A stretch of DNA of 64,000 nt from Streptomyces hyaluromycini (GTDB lineage: Bacteria > Actinomycetota > Actinomycetes > Streptomycetales > Streptomycetaceae), in NCBI RefSeq assembly GCF_002217755.1, contig NZ_BCFL01000022.1:124001-188000 (forward strand). The letters are read 5' to 3'. Within the stretch, counting starts at the first letter, position 1. Each line of letters starts with the position of its first letter. The notes below the pieces were generated by a model. The model worked only from the letters and a program-made list of their open reading frames with translations. It ran no database searches and was not told the DNA's origin. Position numbers and translations under genes: made by a program. Below are positions 26,123-35,515 of this stretch, piece after piece.

Positions 26123-26659
26123 TCAGCCGTCGGAAGCCGGCCGGGTCGGCCAGAGCGCCGGGTGCCCCGGAGGCAGCGCGAGATCCTCGCGTACGGCGGT
26201 GTAGTAGCGCTCCCGGCAGGCCCGCTGCCGCTCCAGCAGGTCCTGCCAGGCGTCCGGGTCGACCGTCCCGGAGCGCATGAACCGCTCCATGGCCATCACC
26301 GCGGTCACCCAGTGCCGTGCCTGCTCCACCACCTCCCGGCTGCCCAGCATGATCAGCGCCTCCCCGGCCGGATCACGGCCGTCGGTGGCCGCCGCCAGCT
26401 GCGGCTCGGCCTCGGCCGGGGAGATCGGGTGCGGATGCGGATCGTTGCCGAGATGGGCCGCGACACGGTAGGTGAGGTTCACCGTCTTCTTCAGCGCCCG
26501 CGCGTAGTCGCTGTACACCGCCAGCCGCCGCTCCTCCCAGCGCACCTCCTGCTCCCGCCGGAACCGCGCCCGATCCCCCCGCACCACCGCGAGATACGAA
26601 CCGAGCGCGCCGATCACGACGCCTATGAGAGCCGGGAGTTGCTGCAAGAACGAGGACAT
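26123..26659 (-). CDS. Conserved hypothetical membrane-anchored protein
   Basis: 178 residues with one N-terminal membrane segment (LPALIGVVIGALGSYLAVV) followed by a helical, charged cytoplasmic region (RGDRARFRREQEVRWEERRLAVYSDYARALKK). No catalytic motif recognised. The pattern, a short anchor plus a helical bundle with WEERR-xxY-xxY, is common in Streptomyces proteins of unknown role. Divergent from the SDR gene, 50 bases apart. Confidence 0.75.
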   Translation of the reverse strand: MSSFLQQLPALIGVVIGALGSYLAVVRGDRARFRREQEVRWEERRLAVYSDYARALKKTVNLTYRVAAHLGNDPHPHPISPAEAEPQLAAATDGRDPAGEALIMLGSREVVEQARHWVTAVMAMERFMRSGTVDPDAWQDLLERQRACRERYYTAVREDLALPPGHPALWPTRPASDG

Positions 26660-26709
26660 GTGCGCACGCTATCTGTGCTGTTGATCGTCCGGCCCGTACC
26701 GTCGTCGTC

Positions 26710-27528
26710 ATGACCGGACTCGATCGCTTTGCCGGACACGGAGTTCTCGTCACGGGCGCGGCCCGCGGCATCGGCGCGGCCGTCGCCCGCCGGCTGGCCG
26801 AGGAGGGCGCACAGGTGCTGGCGGCCGACCGGGACCTGCCCGAGGCGGAGCGGACGGCGGCCGCGCTGCGCCAACAGGGGCTGGCCGTCACGGCGTTCGC
26901 CTGCGACGTCGCCGACCGCGACTCGGTGGAGGCCGCCGTCGCCGGTGCCGTCGACGCCTTCGGCACGCTCGACGTCCTGGTGAACTGCGCCGCGCACTGC
27001 ACCCCGGACGTCCCCCTCTTCGAGGACCAGCCGGACGACGGATGGGCCCTGGACCTCGACATCACGCTCACCGGCGTCCAGCGCTGCTGCCGCGCCGCCC
27101 TGCCGCACCTGGCCGCCTCCGGGCGGGGCGCGATCGTGAGCATCGGCTCGGTCAACGCCGAGGCGGACTTCGGCAACCACGCCTACAGTGCCGCCAAGGC
27201 CGGACTCGCCTCGCTGACCCGCACCCTCGCCGGGCGCGCGGCCGCCCGCGGGGTGCGGGTCAACCTGGTGGAACCCGGCACGGTCCGCACCTCGGCCTGG
27301 GCGGACCGGGAGGACGAACTCGCCGCCCTCCGGCCGCTGTACCCGCTCGGCCGGGTCGGCGAACCGGAGGACGTCGCCGCGGCCGTCGCCTTCCTCGCCT
27401 CCCGCGACGCCGCCTGGATCACCGGCACCACCCTCCGCGTCGACGGCGGACTCACCGCCGTCAACAGCGGGTTCCACGCGGCGCTGCGGCCGTACCGGGA
27501 GGCCCGGCGCGGGTCAGAGAGCCGCTGA
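26710..27528 (+). CDS. SDR-family oxidoreductase
   Basis: 272 residues, classical short-chain dehydrogenase. Cofactor motif TGAARGIG at residues 16-23, NCAAH in place of NNAG, catalytic Ser in SIGSVNA and YSAAK. An acidic residue after the second strand (AADRD) favours NAD. The substrate is not predictable. Its 3' end overlaps the convergent decarboxylase gene by 15 bases. Confidence 0.9.
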   Translation: MTGLDRFAGHGVLVTGAARGIGAAVARRLAEEGAQVLAADRDLPEAERTAAALRQQGLAVTAFACDVADRDSVEAAVAGAVDAFGTLDVLVNCAAHCTPDVPLFEDQPDDGWALDLDITLTGVQRCCRAALPHLAASGRGAIVSIGSVNAEADFGNHAYSAAKAGLASLTRTLAGRAAARGVRVNLVEPGTVRTSAWADREDELAALRPLYPLGRVGEPEDVAAAVAFLASRDAAWITGTTLRVDGGLTAVNSGFHAALRPYREARRGSESR

Positions 27529-28908
27529 GGCGGCCGCGAGCACGGTCAGCACGCGCCGGGCGTCGTCCTCGGTGGTGCGCCAGTTGCTGAACGCCGCCCG
27601 CAGCGCCGGCACCCCGCCGTACACCGTCGGCGTCAGGAACGCCTCGCCGGACGCGGCGACCGCCCGGGCCAGGGCGGGCACCCGCTCCTGCGTGGGGTGC
27701 TCGGCGAGGGTGAAGCAGACGACGTTGAGCCGGACCGGGGCGAGGAGGCGCAGGGCGGGCAGCTCCGCGATGCCGGCGCCGAGGCGGCGGGCCTCGGTGA
27801 CGTTGCGCTCGACGATCTCACGGTGCCCGTCCCGGCCGTACGCCGTCAGCGCGAACCAGGCGGGCAGCGCCCGCATCCGGCGGGAGTTCTCCGGGGTGAG
27901 ATGCAGGAAGTCCGGGGTGCCGGCGGGCGGGCCCAGGTACGGGGACTCGTTCTGGAAGACCGCGACCTGGAGGTCGGGGCGGCGGGTGAACTGGACGGCC
28001 GCGTCGTAGGGGACGTTGAGCCACTTGTGCAGGTCCACACAGACCGAGTCGGCCGCGTCGAGACCGTCGACGAGCGGGGCGTGGGCGGGGGAGAGGGCGG
28101 CGAAGGCGCCGAACGCGGCGTCCACGTGCAGCCAGAAGCCGTACCGCTCCCTGAGGGCGGCGATCGCCCGCAGGTCGTCGAAGTCGACGGTGTTCACCGT
28201 GCCCGCGTTGGCGACGACGATCGCGGGCCGCCCGTCCAGCCGGGCCAGCGCCGCCTCCAGCGCGGCCACGTCCACCGCCTCCCGGTTGCCGGGCAGCAGC
28301 GGCACCGGGCGCAGCCGGTCCCGCCCGATGCCGAGCACCGACAGCGCCTTGCCCACGCTGGAGTGCGGGCTGCCGGAGAGCACGTCGACCGGGCCCAGCG
28401 CGGCGGCCCCCGCCCGGGAGACGTCCACCCCGAGCCGCTCGCCGAGCCATTCACGGGCGATGGCCAGGCCGACCGTGTTCGACATCGTGGCGCCGGTCAC
28501 AAAGGCCCCGCTGTGCGCGTCGCCGAGTCCGAACAGCTCGGCCAGCCAGGTCACGGTCTCGCGCTCCAGGGCGGCACCCCAGGAACCGGCGTCCCCGGAC
28601 AGGTTCTGGTCGTAGGCCGAGGTCAGCCAGTCGCCGGTGAGGGAGGCGGGCGTCACACCGCCGGTGACGAAACCGAGGTAGCGTGGCCCGGCCGAGGCGG
28701 ACATTCCCGGCGCCCATCGCTCGGTGAACCGGGCCAGCGCGCCGGCCCCGCCCTCCCCCTGCTCGGGCAGCGGCGCCCGCGCGGGTGCGGGCCCCGGCGC
28801 GGCCACCGGCCGTTCGGCCGACCCGGCCACCGTCCGGGCGGCCTCGTCGCGGGCGGACTGGAGGAGTTCGGGAAGCCGGGCGAGATCGGCGGCGAGTGCG
28901 GGATGCAT
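27514..28908 (-). CDS. PLP-dependent decarboxylase (aromatic-L-amino-acid decarboxylase/group II type)
   Basis: 464 residues. PLP lysine in VDLHKWLNVPYD, the HVDAAFGAFA aspartate that contacts the pyridine nitrogen, and GATMSNTVGLAIARE. Length and motifs match group II decarboxylases acting on aromatic or related amino acids; the exact substrate is open. ATG 28908 has no clear SD and the transcript may be leaderless. Confidence 0.88.
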   Translation of the reverse strand: MHPALAADLARLPELLQSARDEAARTVAGSAERPVAAPGPAPARAPLPEQGEGGAGALARFTERWAPGMSASAGPRYLGFVTGGVTPASLTGDWLTSAYDQNLSGDAGSWGAALERETVTWLAELFGLGDAHSGAFVTGATMSNTVGLAIAREWLGERLGVDVSRAGAAALGPVDVLSGSPHSSVGKALSVLGIGRDRLRPVPLLPGNREAVDVAALEAALARLDGRPAIVVANAGTVNTVDFDDLRAIAALRERYGFWLHVDAAFGAFAALSPAHAPLVDGLDAADSVCVDLHKWLNVPYDAAVQFTRRPDLQVAVFQNESPYLGPPAGTPDFLHLTPENSRRMRALPAWFALTAYGRDGHREIVERNVTEARRLGAGIAELPALRLLAPVRLNVVCFTLAEHPTQERVPALARAVAASGEAFLTPTVYGGVPALRAAFSNWRTTEDDARRVLTVLAAASAAL

Positions 28909-29101
28909 GAACCGCACACTAGGTCGGCCACGACGCTGTGGCGCGGGCCACTTCCGGGTAAGTGGACCCATGCCGGCAACGGCGGCCGTGGCGGCTAAGT
29001 TAACCGTTTCGTCACAGCCTGACCAGGGCTACAACCAATGCCGGGCATCGGCCGGTCCAGTACGACGAGACCACAGCGCAGGAAAAGGAGACAGACGTCA
29101 T

Positions 29102-29797
29102 ATGGGGGACATACGCAGACGAAGTGCCGTCGTGCTCGGTGTCACCGGGCTGGTGGCGCCGCTCACGCTCGCTCTCACCTCCGCTCCGGCGCAGGCCGCG
29201 AGCTGCACCACGCAGGCCGGGCCGTACCAGAAGCAGGTGGAGAAGTTCCTCGGGCGGCCGGTCGACGGCAAGCAGTCCACCGCCGACTGCAAGGCGATCC
29301 AGGCGTTCCAGAACAAGCACGGCATCACGCCCGCCGTCGGGTACGCGGGTCCCGTCACCTGGGGCGTGATGGACCTGATGAACAAGCAGAAGGCCGTCGG
29401 GAACAACCCCAACAAGGACGGCAAGTGCCCGACGAACAAGGGACGCATCGCCTGCGTCAACCTCACGCTCCAGCTGAGCTGGATCCAGGACGGCAGCAGG
29501 CTGGTCTACGGCCCGGTGCCGGTCCGTACCGGCCGGAACGGGTTCGAGACCCGGACCGGTCTGAAGAAGATCTACTGGCGTGACATCGACCACGTCTCGT
29601 CCGTCTACAACGTGCCGATGCCCTACAGCCAGTTCTTCGACGGCGGCCAGGCCTTCCACTCGGTGAACCTCAGCATGTGGAACCCGCCGGGCTCGCACGG
29701 CTGTGTGAACATGACCACGACGGACGCCAAGAAGTACTGGTCGCTGCTGAAGACCGGCGACGACGTCTACGTGTACGGCCGCAAGCCGGGCACCTGA
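29102..29797 (+). CDS. Secreted L,D-transpeptidase with peptidoglycan-binding domain
   Basis: 231 residues. Signal peptide (RRRSAVVLGVTGLVAPLTLALTSAPAQA), a PG_binding_1 domain at about 40-100 (EKFLGRPVDGKQSTADCKAIQAFQNKHG) and a YkuD domain with catalytic Cys201 in HGCVNM and upstream His in QAFHSVNL. It should form 3-3 crosslinks in the wall or attach proteins. ATG follows AAGGAG. The two extra cysteine pairs suggest disulfides outside the cell. Confidence 0.92.
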   Translation: MGDIRRRSAVVLGVTGLVAPLTLALTSAPAQAASCTTQAGPYQKQVEKFLGRPVDGKQSTADCKAIQAFQNKHGITPAVGYAGPVTWGVMDLMNKQKAVGNNPNKDGKCPTNKGRIACVNLTLQLSWIQDGSRLVYGPVPVRTGRNGFETRTGLKKIYWRDIDHVSSVYNVPMPYSQFFDGGQAFHSVNLSMWNPPGSHGCVNMTTTDAKKYWSLLKTGDDVYVYGRKPGT

Positions 29798-29839
29798 CGG
29801 CACCCGGCCCCGGCCGGCGGCTTGGGCGACAGCTTCGGC

Positions 29840-31039
29840 TCAGCTCTCCGGGGCGTCCCCGAAGTCCGGGATCTCCAGCCTGGCCCCGCCCTGCCGCGCG
29901 GACTCGTGCGCGATGATGCCCGGCAGGGTGTAGCGGGCCGCGACCCAGGCGTTGACCGACGGCAGGCCGCGCGTGTTGACGGCGGTCACGAAGTCGTCCA
30001 CCAGGAAGTGGTGGCTGCCCTCGTGCCCGTTGTGCAGCGCGTCGAACTCCCGCGGCAGCCGCTCCCGGTCGTGCACCGGCGCCGACCCGGAGGTGAAGGC
30101 CGCCCGCAGCTCCGGCGCGATGTGCTGGAGCGACGGGTCGTCAGGGGACATGGTGGGCTTGGGCTCCAGCAATTCGCTGATGTCCTGCACGCCCTTCTTG
30201 TCCTGCCACAGCGCCACCGTCGCCAGCTGCTCCATGCTCGCCTCCGTGCCGAAGAACCGGAAGCGGGACTCACGGATGTGGGACGGGTAGCCCACCCGCC
30301 GGAACTCGTTCGTACGGAACGAACCACCGCCGGCCACCTCGAACAGCGCGGTCGCGTTGGACACGTCGTTGCCGAACTGGCTGACCTCCTTGTCGAAGAC
30401 GCCGTCGCCCCGGTCGTCCACGACCCCGATCGCCGACACGCTCACCGCGTGCGTCTGCCAGGCGCCGAGCACCCCGCCCACCGCGTGCGTCGGGTAGAGC
30501 AGCGGGGGATAGCTGGCGGTCGCCTTCCAGTTCTCGCCGCCGCTGTAGCGGTAGGCGTCGTAGAAGCCGAGGTCCATGTCGTGGACGTAGTCGCCTTCGG
30601 CGTAGAAGAGCCGCCCGAAGGCGCCCTCGGCGATCTGGTTGCGGGCGTGCACGGTCGCCGGGTTGTACTGGCTGGTCTCGCCCATCATGTAGGTCAGGCC
30701 GGTCGCCTTGACCGTGTCGATGATCGCGGCGATCTCCTCGGTCGTGATCGCCATGGGGACCGCGGAGTACACGTGCTTGCCGGCGTTCAGTCCCTGCAGG
30801 ACCAGCGGGCCGTGCGTCCAGCGCTGGGTGAAGATCGCGACCGCGTCGACGCCGGACTCCAGCATGGCCTCGTACGACGGGAAGGTGCCCGCCAGACCCT
30901 GGGCGGTGGCGAGTTTCTCCGCCCGCTCGGGCAGCAGGTCGGTGACGTACACGTCGCCGACGCCGGGATGGGCCTGGAACAGCGTGGCGAACTGGCCGGA
31001 GAACTGACCGGCGCCGACGATGCCGAGTGAGAAAGTCAT
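29840..31039 (-). CDS. Gfo/Idh/MocA-family oxidoreductase
   Basis: 399 residues. N-terminal Rossmann domain with GIVGAGQFSGQFATLF and GKHVYSAVPMA (the EKP-like motif has no Lys), then the C-terminal alpha/beta domain. These enzymes oxidise sugars or cyclitols with NAD(P). It is divergent from a ROK regulator 140 bases away, which probably controls it. No ribosome-binding site precedes ATG 31039. Confidence 0.88.
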   Translation of the reverse strand: MTFSLGIVGAGQFSGQFATLFQAHPGVGDVYVTDLLPERAEKLATAQGLAGTFPSYEAMLESGVDAVAIFTQRWTHGPLVLQGLNAGKHVYSAVPMAITTEEIAAIIDTVKATGLTYMMGETSQYNPATVHARNQIAEGAFGRLFYAEGDYVHDMDLGFYDAYRYSGGENWKATASYPPLLYPTHAVGGVLGAWQTHAVSVSAIGVVDDRGDGVFDKEVSQFGNDVSNATALFEVAGGGSFRTNEFRRVGYPSHIRESRFRFFGTEASMEQLATVALWQDKKGVQDISELLEPKPTMSPDDPSLQHIAPELRAAFTSGSAPVHDRERLPREFDALHNGHEGSHHFLVDDFVTAVNTRGLPSVNAWVAARYTLPGIIAHESARQGGARLEIPDFGDAPES

Positions 31040-31180
31040 GGAGGTTACTTTTGCTGCGGAAGAATCTTGCCGTCAAGGGGCGGAAGGAAGTCTGAAAGGT
31101 GCGACGAGGGCGCTTATGCGGCGCACCCGGCGCACAGTAGGGTGGACAGGTTGCTTCAGCTCCGGAAGAAAAGGAATGCC

Positions 31181-32329
31181 GTGACCGACTGGCTGCCGCT
31201 GAGCCCCGCGGAGCGCTCCGTGGCGATCGAGGTACTCGTCCACGGCCCGCTGTCGCGCACCGAGCTGGCCCGCCGGCTGAACCTCTCCCAGGGCAGCCTC
31301 ACCCGCCTCACCAAACCGCTCATCGAGTCCGGCCTGCTCGTCGAGGCCCCCTGGGCGGGCGCTTCGGCGGAGGCGCGTCAGGGCCGTCCCTCGCAGCCGC
31401 TCGACGTGGTCGCCGAGTCCTGGTCCTTCCTCGGCTTCAAGATCACCGACGAGATGGTCTACGGCGTCGTGACCAGCCTCAGGAGCGACATCGTCGCCCG
31501 CCTCGACCGGCCGCTCACCAGCCATGACCCGAAGTACGTCGCCGACCTGCTGGCCGCCATGACCGCCGAGCTCGCCGGCCGGCACCCCGCGGTCGCGGGC
31601 ATAGGCATAGGCGTCGGCGGGTTCGTGCGCGAGTACGCGGTGGTCGGCGAGTCGCCCTACCTGAGCTGGCGTGACGTCCCGCTGGCCGGGCTGGTCCGGG
31701 AACGCACCGGGCTGCCGGTCGTCGTGGAGAACGACGTGGCGGCCCTGGTCGAGGCCGAGACCTGGTTCGGCGCCGGCCGCGGACTCGACCGCTTCGTCGT
31801 GCTGACCATCGGCGCCGGCATCGGCTACGGCCTGGTGCTCGGCGGCAGGCGGGTCCCCTGCGCCGAGGAGGACCGCGGCTTCGGACGGCACTGGATCATC
31901 GACCCGCTGGGCCCGCTCACCCCGCAGGGCGAGCGCGGCAGCGCCGTGTCGCTGCTCACCATCCCCAGCATCCGCTACCAGGTCCGGGCCGCCACCGGCC
32001 GGGACGCGTCCTACGAGGAGATCCTCGCCGGTGCCGCCGCGGGCGAGCCGATGGCCGCGCGGGTGATCGGCGAGGCCGGCCGGGCGCTGGGCACCCTGCT
32101 CGCGCAGATCGCCAACTTCGTCATGCCGCAGAAGATCCTGCTGGCCGGGGAAGGGGTCGGCCTGATGGAGGTGGCCGGCGACACGGTGCGGGACGCGGTC
32201 CGTGCCCACCGGCATCCGCTCGCCGCCCCGATCGGCCTGGAGACCAAGGTCTCCGACTTCCACGACTGGGCGCGGGGTGCGGCCGTACTGGCGATCCAGG
32301 TGCTGGTGCTCGGCGGGGCGGGCGGCTGA
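31181..32329 (+). CDS. ROK-family transcriptional regulator
   Basis: 382 residues. N-terminal winged helix (SRTELARRLNLSQGSLTRLTKPLIESGLL) followed by a ROK domain (GIGIGVGG, VVENDVAALVEAE, IGAGIGYGLVLGG). The zinc motif CxCGxxGCxE is absent (CAEEDRGFGRHWI instead), so it is a regulator rather than a kinase. GTG 31181 is preceded by AAAAGGA; the frame is open upstream to 31067. Expected to control the divergent Gfo/Idh gene in response to a sugar. Confidence 0.88.
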   Translation: MTDWLPLSPAERSVAIEVLVHGPLSRTELARRLNLSQGSLTRLTKPLIESGLLVEAPWAGASAEARQGRPSQPLDVVAESWSFLGFKITDEMVYGVVTSLRSDIVARLDRPLTSHDPKYVADLLAAMTAELAGRHPAVAGIGIGVGGFVREYAVVGESPYLSWRDVPLAGLVRERTGLPVVVENDVAALVEAETWFGAGRGLDRFVVLTIGAGIGYGLVLGGRRVPCAEEDRGFGRHWIIDPLGPLTPQGERGSAVSLLTIPSIRYQVRAATGRDASYEEILAGAAAGEPMAARVIGEAGRALGTLLAQIANFVMPQKILLAGEGVGLMEVAGDTVRDAVRAHRHPLAAPIGLETKVSDFHDWARGAAVLAIQVLVLGGAGG

Positions 32330-32482
32330 ACTGCCGTTTCCGTTCGGGCAGCCGGTGCCGCACCGCATCGAACTCCCGTTTCTCCTTGACACATTGACGT
32401 GATGAGTAACACGGTCCGATATGTCCGTATCAGTCGTACTTACTCACGGCGCCTTCACGCCGACCGGCATATGCTTCACACC

Positions 32483-32638
32483 ATGTCCACCACTGTTGAA
32501 GCCGTCACCGAGCGATCGGCCGACGAGGTCAACGAGGAGATCCGGGCCCTGTGGCTCCGGTCGGGCGGGACACTGAGCACCGAGCAGCGCGAGGAGTACC
32601 AGCGGCTCGTCCTCGAATGGGCGGCAGCGACCCCGTAG
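32483..32638 (+). CDS. Small conserved hypothetical protein
   Basis: 51 residues, acidic and helical (TVEAVTERSADEVNEEIRALWLRSGGTLSTEQREEYQRLVLEWAAA). No SD directly upstream and TATGCT sits at the -10 position relative to the ATG, suggesting a leaderless transcript. Followed by a perfect terminator. Function unknown. Confidence 0.75.
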   Translation: MSTTVEAVTERSADEVNEEIRALWLRSGGTLSTEQREEYQRLVLEWAAATP

Positions 32639-32670
32639 CAGCCGGACCAGGCGGCCTGACCGCCCGTCCC

Positions 32671-32698
32671 GGGCACCCGTGGGACGGGTGCCCTTCTC
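32671..32698. terminator. Terminator after the 51-residue gene
   Basis: GGGCACCCGT-GGG-ACGGGTGCCC, a perfect 10-bp stem followed by TTCT. Confidence 0.88.
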
Positions 32699-32745
32699 GT
32701 AGGACCTCGCCGAGGCCCCTGTCCTCTGTTGTCCTCTGTCCTCTG

Positions 32746-34122
32746 TCAGCCCCAAGTAGCCGAGTAGTAGCGCTGGTACGCCTTGCGGTCCTGTTCCGAG
32801 CGGATGTACCGGGTCGCGACCAGCGCGATCAGGCTTCCCCCGATCACCAGCAGGCCCGGACCGACGTTGCGGGTGTCCGTGAGCCGGGCGACCAGACTGG
32901 TGTCGTCCCCGGTCACCGGCGCCGTCGAACCCGGCGAGGCCGCACTCGGCGCGATGGCGCTGTGGTTGGCCGACGCGGACGGCGCCGGCGCGGCGCTCTG
33001 ACTTCCGGCGGCCGCCTGCTTCGTCACGATCAGCTGGACGTTCAGCGCCGCCATCGCCCGCGTCACCGGCTGGAAGAACGTCACCCCGCCCGTGGTGCAG
33101 TCACCGCTGCCGCCCGAGGTCACCCCCAGCGCGATGCCATTGGAGAACAACGGACCGCCGCTGTCGCCCGGTTCGGCACACACGTTGGTCTGGATGAGCC
33201 CGGTGACCGTGCCCTCCGGATAGTTGACGGTCGCGTTGAGCGCGGTCACCGTGCCGTCGTGCAGCCCGCTGGTGGAGCCGCTGCGGAACACCTTCTGCCC
33301 GACCGTCGGATCGGCCGCCCCCGTGATCCGCACGCCCTGCCCGTTGCCGATCGCGACCACGTCCGGGTTGTCACCGGCCTTCCCGGACGCGTACTGGATC
33401 AGCGAGAAGTCGTTGCCCGGGAACTGCGTGTTGATCGTCGTGCCCAGCTGCTGGTTGCCCTGGCTGTCGTCGAACCAGATGGTGTTGGCGGGACCGCAGT
33501 GACCGGCGGTGAGGATGAAGTCGGTCGTCCCGTTGGTGACGTTGAACCCCGCCGAACAGCGGCCGCCCGTCGACAGGATCGGCTGCGCCGCGTTCAGCCG
33601 GGTGGTGAACGTCCCCTCGGAGCGCTGCATCTGCACGAAACCGCCGATGCCCGCGGCGACCCGGCTCAGGTCCGACCAGTCGGAGGCGGAGACCGTGCTG
33701 TCGGCCTCCACCATCACCCGGTTGGTCTTGTAGTCCACCACCCACGCGGTGCCGGCCACCCGCGGCGCCGCCTTCAGCGTGGCGGTGGCCGCCTTCAGCT
33801 CGTTCATGCTGTGCGACACCATCTTGGGCTCGGCACCCGCCTGCTTCACCATCGCCGCGGCCTGCGCGTCGGTGACCGCGACCACCGGCTTGCCGTCGGC
33901 GCCGATCCAGCTGCCCGCGGTACGGGCCGTGCCGAGCTTCGCCACCAGCGCGGCACCGGTGTTACCTGCCTCGGTCGCGGAGCCGGAGCTGAACGGGACG
34001 GCGGACGTCCCGGGAGTCTCGCTCGCCATGGCCGTGGTGACCATCGCGCCTCCCAGAAGGAGTCCGCCGACCGCCGCCAGCTGTGTCCCCCGCCGGACGA
34101 CCCGTCGTCGTGCGTGCCTCAT
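32746..34122 (-). CDS. Secreted, membrane-anchored S1-family serine protease (streptogrisin-like)
   Basis: 458 residues: signal peptide, propeptide (about 40-170), a chymotrypsin-type domain with His208 (TAGHC), Asp238 (NDFSLI) and Ser321 (GDSGGP), then an Ala/Ser/Pro-rich linker and a C-terminal membrane segment (GLLVIGGSLIALVATRYIRS) with a basic tail. Classical streptogrisins end after the protease domain, so this one is likely kept on the cell surface. The propeptide should act as folding chaperone. Start ATG 34122 precedes a normal twin-arginine-like basic signal (RHARRRVVRRG). Confidence 0.9.
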   Translation of the reverse strand: MRHARRRVVRRGTQLAAVGGLLLGGAMVTTAMASETPGTSAVPFSSGSATEAGNTGAALVAKLGTARTAGSWIGADGKPVVAVTDAQAAAMVKQAGAEPKMVSHSMNELKAATATLKAAPRVAGTAWVVDYKTNRVMVEADSTVSASDWSDLSRVAAGIGGFVQMQRSEGTFTTRLNAAQPILSTGGRCSAGFNVTNGTTDFILTAGHCGPANTIWFDDSQGNQQLGTTINTQFPGNDFSLIQYASGKAGDNPDVVAIGNGQGVRITGAADPTVGQKVFRSGSTSGLHDGTVTALNATVNYPEGTVTGLIQTNVCAEPGDSGGPLFSNGIALGVTSGGSGDCTTGGVTFFQPVTRAMAALNVQLIVTKQAAAGSQSAAPAPSASANHSAIAPSAASPGSTAPVTGDDTSLVARLTDTRNVGPGLLVIGGSLIALVATRYIRSEQDRKAYQRYYSATWG

Positions 34123-34311
34123 CCATGGCTCCCGAACCCCGAACGCGCGGTGCCTGCACCGCGGGGCCCTCCGGTCGTCGAGCGCCCTGCTCTCCATACG
34201 TGAGCGGCCCGCAGGGTGTTCACAGCGTTGGTGATCTTTACGATCCCGTGGCAGTACGGCATGACCGCACGCCTCGTTCCCGGGCCTGCCCCAGCCGCCT
34301 ATCTTGAGCCC

Positions 34312-35484
34312 ATGACCAGCATCCCGCAGGAGAATCCGGGCGAACCGAACCCGCTGCGCGCCCTCACCCTCGACCGGCTGCGATGTCGTACCAGCATGAA
34401 ATGGCGCACCTACCCGAAGGACGTGCTCCCGGTCTGGGTGGCCGAGATGGACGTGCCGCTCGCCGCACCGATCGTGCGCGCGGTCACGGCGGCGATGGAA
34501 CTCGGCGACACCGGCTACCCGGCGGGCACCGCCTACGCCGAGGCGCTCGCCGCGTTCGCCGCGAAACGCTGGGGCTGGGACGGGCTCGACGTGGCCCGCA
34601 CCGCGATCGTCCCCGACGTGATGCTCGGCGTGGTCGAGATGCTCCGGCTGGTCACCGGGCCCGGTGACCCGGTGGTCGTCAACTCGCCGGTGTACCCGCC
34701 CTTCTACCAGTTCGTCGGGAACATGGACCGGCGCGTGGTGGAGGCCCCGCTCGGCGCTGGCGGGCGTATCGACCTCGACGTGCTGGAGGCGGTGTTCCGC
34801 GGGCTCGGCGGCGGGCGGGCCGGCTATCTGCTGTGCAGCCCCCACAACCCGACCGGCACCGTCCACACCGCCGACGAGCTCACCGCCGTCACCGTCCTCG
34901 CCGAGCGGTACGGCGTCCGGGTCGTCGCCGACGAGATCCACGCCCCGCTCACCGCACCGGGCGTCGGCTTCGTCCCCTACCTGAGCGTGCCCGGGGCGGA
35001 CCGGGGACTCTCGCTGATGTCCGCCTCCAAGGCCTGGAACCTCGCCGGCCTCAAGGCCGCGCTCGCCCTCGCCGGACCCGGCGCCGCAGCCGACCTCGCC
35101 CGGCTGCCGGAGGAGGTGAGCCACGGCCCCAGCCATGTCGGCGTCATCGCCCACACGGCCGCGCTGACCGACGGCACCGCCTGGCTCGACGCCCTGCTCA
35201 CCGGCCTCGACGAGAACCGGCGCCTGCTCGCCGGCCTGCTCGGCCGCCACCTGCCCGGCATCCGGTACCGGCCCGCCGAGGCCACCTACCTCGCCTGGCT
35301 GGACTGCCGCGCCCTCGGCCTCGGCGACGACCCGGCCGAGGTCTTCCTGGAGCGCGGCCGGGTCGCCGTGAACTCCGGCATCCCCTTCGGGACCGGCGGC
35401 GCCGGGCACGTACGGTTCAACCTCGCCACCTCGCCCGAGGTGATCACGGAGGCGGTACGGCGGATGGCCGCGGCGCTCGCGTGA
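34312..35484 (+). CDS. MalY/PatB-family PLP-dependent C-S lyase/aminotransferase
   Basis: 390 residues, fold-type I. Signature WVAEMDVPLAAPI near residue 43, SPHNPTGTVH, VADEIHAPL and the PLP lysine in SASKAWNLAGLK. The family cleaves cystathionine or S-alkyl cysteines and has an aminotransferase side role. A TATCTT lies about 13 bases before ATG 34312, so it may be leaderless. Confidence 0.9.
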   Translation: MTSIPQENPGEPNPLRALTLDRLRCRTSMKWRTYPKDVLPVWVAEMDVPLAAPIVRAVTAAMELGDTGYPAGTAYAEALAAFAAKRWGWDGLDVARTAIVPDVMLGVVEMLRLVTGPGDPVVVNSPVYPPFYQFVGNMDRRVVEAPLGAGGRIDLDVLEAVFRGLGGGRAGYLLCSPHNPTGTVHTADELTAVTVLAERYGVRVVADEIHAPLTAPGVGFVPYLSVPGADRGLSLMSASKAWNLAGLKAALALAGPGAAADLARLPEEVSHGPSHVGVIAHTAALTDGTAWLDALLTGLDENRRLLAGLLGRHLPGIRYRPAEATYLAWLDCRALGLGDDPAEVFLERGRVAVNSGIPFGTGGAGHVRFNLATSPEVITEAVRRMAAALA

Positions 35485-35515
35485 GGCGTGACCGCCCGGC
35501 TGACATCATGGCGGT

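Noticed and set aside
31053..31170. Near-direct repeats GCTGCGGAAGAA and GCTCCGGAAGAA between the Gfo/Idh and ROK genes as operators
   Set aside because: The second copy overlaps the purine-rich ribosome-binding region of the ROK gene, so chance is likely.
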